DNA of 10,057 nucleotides. Origin: Alphaproteobacteria bacterium (GTDB lineage Bacteria; Pseudomonadota; Alphaproteobacteria; RF32; CAG-239). Position numbers and translations under genes: made by a program. The notes below the pieces were generated by a model, which was given only the letters and a program-made list of their open reading frames with translations, did no database searches and was not told the DNA's origin. The DNA lies in the NCBI GenBank assembly GCA_900767645.1, contig CAAFZY010000028.1:1-10057 (forward strand), in the 5' to 3' direction. How positions within the stretch are numbered: the first letter of the stretch is position 1; the number at the start of each line of letters is the position of its first letter. Positions 7,235 to 10,057 of this stretch are shown one piece after another.

Positions 7235-8198
7235 AATTTTCAAACTCAGACTTATACGGAAACAATAACTGCAAAAAGGCTTTGCCGCGCGCACGGTCAT
7301 CATCATTGCTGTATTCATTGTCTTCCATGCACAAAAACTTAGGTTTGTAACGATTAAGTTTGTTATAATACTTTTTTGTTTTAAAATTTAACGGCAATAT
7401 TAACGAATCTATCTTGCCGAAATTGAGCAAATTATGTTTAAGCCACTGCAACCACGACATTTTATAAGCATTGGTTATTTTTAACTTTCCGCTGCCGGTT
7501 GCCAACATATAATAGCTTATTAAAACTCTTTGCCAATCTTGCGCAGTGCGAAAACGATTGTTGCGAGTTTGCTCAACAAGTTCAGCGCACATTTTATTAC
7601 ACTGCTTAAAAGCCGTTTTGTTATAAACGTCTAAGTTATGATGCGGATGATAAGAGCATTCATAACCGAATTTTTCCGCGCTTATTTTTTGCATATTTAT
7701 TATTGTATGACAATAAGGCGTTAATCTTTCTGAATTTTTGTTATAAATCATACGACAAATAATTTTACCGTCTTCATCAATTAAATCTTGCGGTTTTATC
7801 GGCGCGGCAAGCAAATTGTCATCGTTCATATAAATAAAATTTTCCGACAAGCCTTCAATGTCGGCCAAAAAAGTTTCAATTGCATTAGAATTAAATACCG
7901 GATTGTATTTGCCCATTAAAGACTTTTCACTGATTGTTTTAATTTTAGGGTGATTAACATTAAGCCATTGCGGCATTTTACAGGCTGAAACAATATAAAT
8001 ATTATTAACCCACGGCATATATTTTTCAACCGAGCGCAAAGAATATTTCAGCTCATCATTTTGCACAAACCTGCCTTTGCAAACCACTTGCTTGTCTAAT
8101 TTTTCTTTCGGCAAGTGTTTTTTGCGCAACTCCGACCAATTAGTATCAGTATCATCGCACCACAAGTAAACTAAATCCATATCCATATTTATTTCCAT
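7233..8198 (-). CDS. Stealth-family sugar-phosphate transferase (capsule/surface glycan phosphotransferase)
   Basis: This protein of 321 residues (317 from the second Met) has the conserved Stealth regions. CR1 is DLVYLWCDDTDTNW (8-21), matching the usual VYTWVDGSDPEW. CR2 spans about 43-150, with RFVQNDELKYSLRSVEKYMPW, NPVFNSNAIETFL and FIYMNDDNLL. The CR3-like YHPHHNLDVYNK is at about 183-194, and a possible CR4 lies near LCMEDN (289-294). Family members transfer a hexose-1-phosphate to another sugar in capsular phosphodiester polysaccharides and include the eukaryotic GlcNAc-1-phosphotransferase. The first ATG (8198) overlaps the upstream gene by 10 nt and lacks a Shine-Dalgarno. The ATG at 8186 has GGA 8 nt upstream and lies 2 nt after the upstream stop, so it is the likelier start. 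Translational coupling to the glycosyltransferase is expected. Confidence 0.88.
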   Translation of the reverse strand: MEINMDMDLVYLWCDDTDTNWSELRKKHLPKEKLDKQVVCKGRFVQNDELKYSLRSVEKYMPWVNNIYIVSACKMPQWLNVNHPKIKTISEKSLMGKYNPVFNSNAIETFLADIEGLSENFIYMNDDNLLAAPIKPQDLIDEDGKIICRMIYNKNSERLTPYCHTIINMQKISAEKFGYECSYHPHHNLDVYNKTAFKQCNKMCAELVEQTRNNRFRTAQDWQRVLISYYMLATGSGKLKITNAYKMSWLQWLKHNLLNFGKIDSLILPLNFKTKKYYNKLNRYKPKFLCMEDNEYSNDDDRARGKAFLQLLFPYKSEFEN

Positions 8199-9061
8199 TT
8201 AAGCATAGGAATAATTCCAAACAGCAACGCTCTGGCTTTATTGTTTTTGAACTTGATTTTAACAATCGGCACCCCGCATATTTTCATCTGCTTAACAGCG
8301 GTAAAAAACTTGCCGAACGGTATAAACCCGAACAGATAAAGCCGCCAATAAGGTTGTAACTTGGCTCTCAGCGCCTTTTCTTTCCCGATTTGATGCTTAT
8401 TTTTGAGCCAGTTTAACACCACCGGATTGCTCCAGCTGCTTTTCCACCAATGGAGCGCATAACTGTTTGCAGTCAACATATCCGGATTAAACAACGTGCA
8501 CAACGGGAACGGATAAAAATATTCCGGCGGATATATTGTAATATCTTTTAAGCTGATAAGCCCCTCTTGTCCGGCAACAAACCCGAATTTTTCCAAGCAA
8601 TGAGTTAAAATACGCGGAGAAGTGTAAAGCGGACTGCGCCAAATTTCTTCATTGTAAAAATCAAGAGCTTGTTTAATCAACGGGTGATGAGCTTCCGCCC
8701 CAATTAAAGCCGTTTCGATATGATTATTATTTTCACGTCCGAGCAAAATTCCGGTGTTTATCACATCATTAAAACTTTTCAATACCTGCACATCGGTATC
8801 AAACCAAATGCCGCCGAATTTTTCCAACACATAAAATCTGATATAATCCGCCACATATGCCCAAATTTTGTTTTTATATACAAAGTTAAAAAATTCATTT
8901 TCGGCACAGGCTTTGTGAAAATCAAACCAAGCGGTGTCATCTTCTTTAATTTCAACAATTTCATAATCGGGCAAATTTTGACGCCAACTTAAAACACAAG
9001 CTTCAACGTCAATCGGTTTGGATGAACCGCACCATAAATAAAATATTCGTTTATTAATCAT
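8189..9061 (-). CDS. GT32-like glycosyltransferase with DxD motif (Gly_transf_sug type)
   Basis: From ATG 9061 this is a 290-residue cytoplasmic sugar transferase. It begins INKRIFYLWCG, the usual N-terminus of this fold, followed by the core ADYIRFYVLEKFGGIWFDTD (71-90). Asp88-Thr89-Asp90 is the DxD that binds the nucleotide-sugar and metal; Asp72 and Arg75 are the conserved upstream pair. ALHWWKSSW (202-210) is the C-terminal His-Trp motif. The tail has two FG[FI]IP repeats (about 244-249 and 281-285), a hydrophobic/basic pattern common at the ends of bacterial surface-glycan transferases. The frame is open to 9184, but that extension would begin inside the pilin promoter repeat and upstream of a good promoter at 9101-9128, so 9061 is preferred although its Shine-Dalgarno is weak. 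With the Stealth gene it probably adds and links sugars in a capsule- or LPS-like polymer; donor and acceptor are unknown. Confidence 0.85.
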   Translation of the reverse strand: MINKRIFYLWCGSSKPIDVEACVLSWRQNLPDYEIVEIKEDDTAWFDFHKACAENEFFNFVYKNKIWAYVADYIRFYVLEKFGGIWFDTDVQVLKSFNDVINTGILLGRENNNHIETALIGAEAHHPLIKQALDFYNEEIWRSPLYTSPRILTHCLEKFGFVAGQEGLISLKDITIYPPEYFYPFPLCTLFNPDMLTANSYALHWWKSSWSNPVVLNWLKNKHQIGKEKALRAKLQPYWRLYLFGFIPFGKFFTAVKQMKICGVPIVKIKFKNNKARALLFGIIPMLKWK

Positions 9062-9100
9062 TTCAAAGTCTTGCAAAATCAATCTATTATGTATAATAAA

Positions 9101-9128
9101 ATTATAAAACATGTAATTTGTTATGCAA
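9101..9128 (-). promoter_or_regulatory. Probable sigma-70 promoter of the glycosyltransferase-Stealth operon
   Basis: On the minus strand TTGCAT (9123-9128) and a perfect TATAAT (9101-9106) are 16 nt apart. Transcription would start near 9094, about 33 nt before the ATG at 9061. This also excludes the longer open frame beginning at 9184. Confidence 0.6.
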
Positions 9129-9147
9129 GATTTATATATTTTCACAC

Positions 9148-9236
9148 ACAACTTATACACAGCACGGACTCGTAAATATTGCAAAAAAAAACGCGGAGTA
9201 AAATCTTCTCAAAACCAACTTTTTGAGGAGATTTTT
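9148..9236 (+). repeat. Pilin upstream repeat, unit A (promoter/leader cassette of copy 2)
   Basis: These 89 nt align without gaps to 9926-10014, with about 79 identical positions by eye. The longest identical run is 29 nt (9167-9195), holding TAAATATTGC and a nine-A tract. A DnaA-box-like TTATACACA lies at 9153-9161. A promoter is probable because both copies stand directly before a pilin gene; TAAATA (9173-9178) is the best -10 candidate, with no standard -35. The right part is the leader hairpin. Confidence 0.75.
9200..9235 (+). promoter_or_regulatory. RBS-sequestering leader hairpin of pilin copy 2
   Basis: Bases 9200-9214 pair with 9221-9235 over 15 consecutive pairs, 14 Watson-Crick and one U-G wobble (9207-9228), around the 6-nt loop CCAACT. 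The Shine-Dalgarno GAGGAG (9225-9230) is fully inside the stem, opposite CTTCTC. The start codon follows immediately (9237 or 9240). Possible roles are translational repression relieved by heat or a trans-acting factor, attenuation (a T-run ends the structure), or mRNA protection. Confidence 0.7.
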
Positions 9237-9869
9237 ATGATGAATACACAATCAGGCAGAAGTATGGTAGAAATGCTTGGCGTACTCGCAATCATTGGAG
9301 TGCTTTCCATCGGCGCTGTTGCAGGCTATTCAAAAGCAATGATGAAGTATAAGCTCAATAAACATGCCGAACAAATGAATACCGTGATTAATGCAGTTGC
9401 TCGCAATGCGCATAGCTTTGGCAATCTCGGAGCTGCGACTACTTTAACCCCTATCTTTATCAAAATGGGTGAAATTCCCGTCGAAATGATAAAAGCCGGC
9501 GACACAAATAACATTTATGATATTTTCGGGCAAGCTTGGTATATTGTGATAAATTCATATAACACTATGATATTTTTACATAGCAGAGATAATCCTTCAT
9601 TACGTTCTTCATCTCGTGATAATCTGGCTATATGTCAAAGCTTTTTTACAACAGCTAAAGAAAATGCAAATAATTTATATTACATAACTGCTATAAGCAA
9701 CTACGGAAATGAAAATAAAATCAGTAATCCTTATTATGGCGATGCGTATTGCAACAACAAGTCAAATAAATGCCTGCGAAATTTAACATTAGACGATATT
9801 TACGCCGCATGTACCGCTCATAAAAACGTTAATCAGCCTATATATTTTCAAATTACATGGTCAAAATGA
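9237..9869 (+). CDS. Type IV pilin-like / pseudopilin protein (copy 2)
   Basis: This protein is 210 residues from ATG 9237, or 209 from the adjacent ATG 9240, which matches the start of copy 1. From 9240, Gly6 is the prepilin cleavage site, Glu11 is at +5 and the hydrophobic helix runs about 9-30. Residues 1-41 match the copy at 34-633 almost exactly; afterwards similarity falls to islands such as IPVEMI (79-84) and NIYDIFG (91-97). Cys132, Cys171, Cys178 and Cys191 could form disulfides in the globular domain, and the DIYAAC segment aligns with DIYDYC of copy 1. The frame is open upstream to 9123, but that part is the promoter repeat and hairpin. GAGGAG at 9225-9230 supports the start. No clear intrinsic terminator follows, so read-through into the next pilin gene is possible. 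Subunit identity (major, minor or pseudopilin) is not resolved. Confidence 0.82.
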   Translation: MMNTQSGRSMVEMLGVLAIIGVLSIGAVAGYSKAMMKYKLNKHAEQMNTVINAVARNAHSFGNLGAATTLTPIFIKMGEIPVEMIKAGDTNNIYDIFGQAWYIVINSYNTMIFLHSRDNPSLRSSSRDNLAICQSFFTTAKENANNLYYITAISNYGNENKISNPYYGDAYCNNKSNKCLRNLTLDDIYAACTAHKNVNQPIYFQITWSK

Positions 9870-9887
9870 CGTAAAAATTTCAATCTC

Positions 9888-9920
9888 GTGGAGGGGTGGC
9901 GGCGAAACACCGACGGGGTG
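9888..9920. repeat. GC-rich REP-like intergenic element
   Basis: A GC-rich island (GTGGAGGGGTGGC, then GGCGAAACACCG, then ACGGGGTG) stands in an AT-rich gap. Its centre (9900-9904 with 9908-9912) folds into a short hairpin that is fully paired only on the minus strand, where a G-U replaces the A-C mismatch. The pattern recalls dispersed palindromic elements with CACCCC...CCACCCCTCC ends in bacterial genomes (from memory). Only one copy is in this window, so its repeat status is unproven. Confidence 0.4.
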
Positions 9921-9925
9921 CTCTT

Positions 9926-10015
9926 ACAACTTATGCACAGCATAGACTCGTAAATATTGCAAAAAAAAACGCGAGCTAAAATCTTCTTAAATTTAACTTT
10001 TTGAGGAGATTTTTA
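9926..10015 (+). repeat. Pilin upstream repeat, unit B (promoter/leader cassette of copy 3)
   Basis: This is the second unit of the repeat at 9148-9236, offset by 778 nt and gap-free through 10014, with one extra A before the ATG. It includes the nine-A tract (9961-9969) and TTATGCACA (9931-9939) at the position of TTATACACA in unit A. Differences cluster in 9943-9944, 9974-9976 and the hairpin loop. Confidence 0.75.
9978..10013 (+). promoter_or_regulatory. RBS-sequestering leader hairpin of pilin copy 3
   Basis: Bases 9978-9991 pair with 10000-10013 over 14 pairs, including two U-G wobbles (9985-10006 and 9988-10003); the closing position 9992/9999 is T-T, giving an 8-nt loop. GAGGAG (10003-10008) is inside the stem. 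Compared with the 9200-9235 copy, the C-to-T change at 9988 keeps pairing through a wobble. Confidence 0.65.
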
Positions 10016-10057
10016 ATGATGAAGGCACAATCCGGTCGGTCCATGGTGGAAATGCTC
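10016..10057 (+). CDS. Type IV pilin-like protein (copy 3), cut by the window end
   Basis: Fourteen codons are visible, reading MMKAQSGRSMVEML: the same short leader, Gly before the cleavage site and Glu at +5 as the other two copies. Two adjacent ATGs (10016 and 10019) follow GAGGAG at 10003-10008. Several codons differ synonymously from copy 2 (for example TCC GGT CGG TCC for the SGRS segment), so it is a diverged paralogue and not a recent exact duplicate. The rest lies outside the window. Confidence 0.75.
   Translation, partial: MMKAQSGRSMVEML

Noticed and set aside
9162..9182. Sigma-54 promoter (GCACG...TTGC) before pilin copy 2
   Set aside because: The spacing is too long for a -24/-12 pair and the GCACG part is not kept in the second repeat unit.
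9062..9184. N-terminal extension of the glycosyltransferase (start at 9184)
   Set aside because: The extension enters the pilin upstream repeat, precedes a good promoter (9101-9128), and the family fold begins at residue 42 of the long form.
9123..9236. N-terminal extension of pilin copy 2 (start at 9123)
   Set aside because: It would translate the promoter repeat and hairpin and would place the prepilin cleavage site some 44 residues in; the conserved start follows GAGGAG.

Overview
The window looks like AT-rich chromosomal DNA of a Gram-negative bacterium. An RND efflux pump with an inner-membrane-retained adaptor lipoprotein points to a double membrane. The pilin-like proteins, with the N-terminus SGRSMVEMLGVLAIIGVLS, resemble (from memory, unverified) a family common in uncultured gut-associated Alphaproteobacteria. 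A CtrA-type site (TTAA-N7-TTAAC) would fit that class, but the taxonomic assignment is inference.

Layout: (1) 1-633, plus strand: a type IV pilin-like gene behind a short leader hairpin. (2) 642-677: a terminator between convergent genes. (3) 692-5046, minus strand: a two-gene efflux operon, adaptor then HAE1-type RND transporter, separated by 14 nt. No outer-membrane channel or regulator gene is adjacent. (4) 5146-5619, minus strand: a YbaK/EbsC-type aminoacyl-tRNA deacylase. (5) 5776-7185, plus strand: a large orphan protein with the sequence signature of a RelA/SpoT nucleotidyltransferase fold. (6) 7192-7234: a strong bidirectional terminator. (7) 7233-9061, minus strand: a GT32-like DxD glycosyltransferase followed, with coupled or overlapping reading frames, by a Stealth-family sugar-phosphate transferase, probably for a surface glycan. 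(8) 9148-10057, plus strand: a second complete pilin-like gene and the first codons of a third, each preceded by the same ~89-nt promoter/leader repeat.

The most notable feature is the pilin leader. In the two fully visible copies (9200-9235 and 9978-10013) the Shine-Dalgarno GAGGAG lies inside a 14-15 bp hairpin with a 6-8 nt loop, and a stem base change between copies keeps pairing through a G-U wobble. The copy at the window start shows the inner 7 bp of the same hairpin. This suggests shared post-transcriptional control of a pilin multigene family whose members keep the N-terminus but differ in the rest of the protein.

There is no gene-free stretch longer than 300 bases. No tRNA, rRNA, CRISPR array or transposase was seen.
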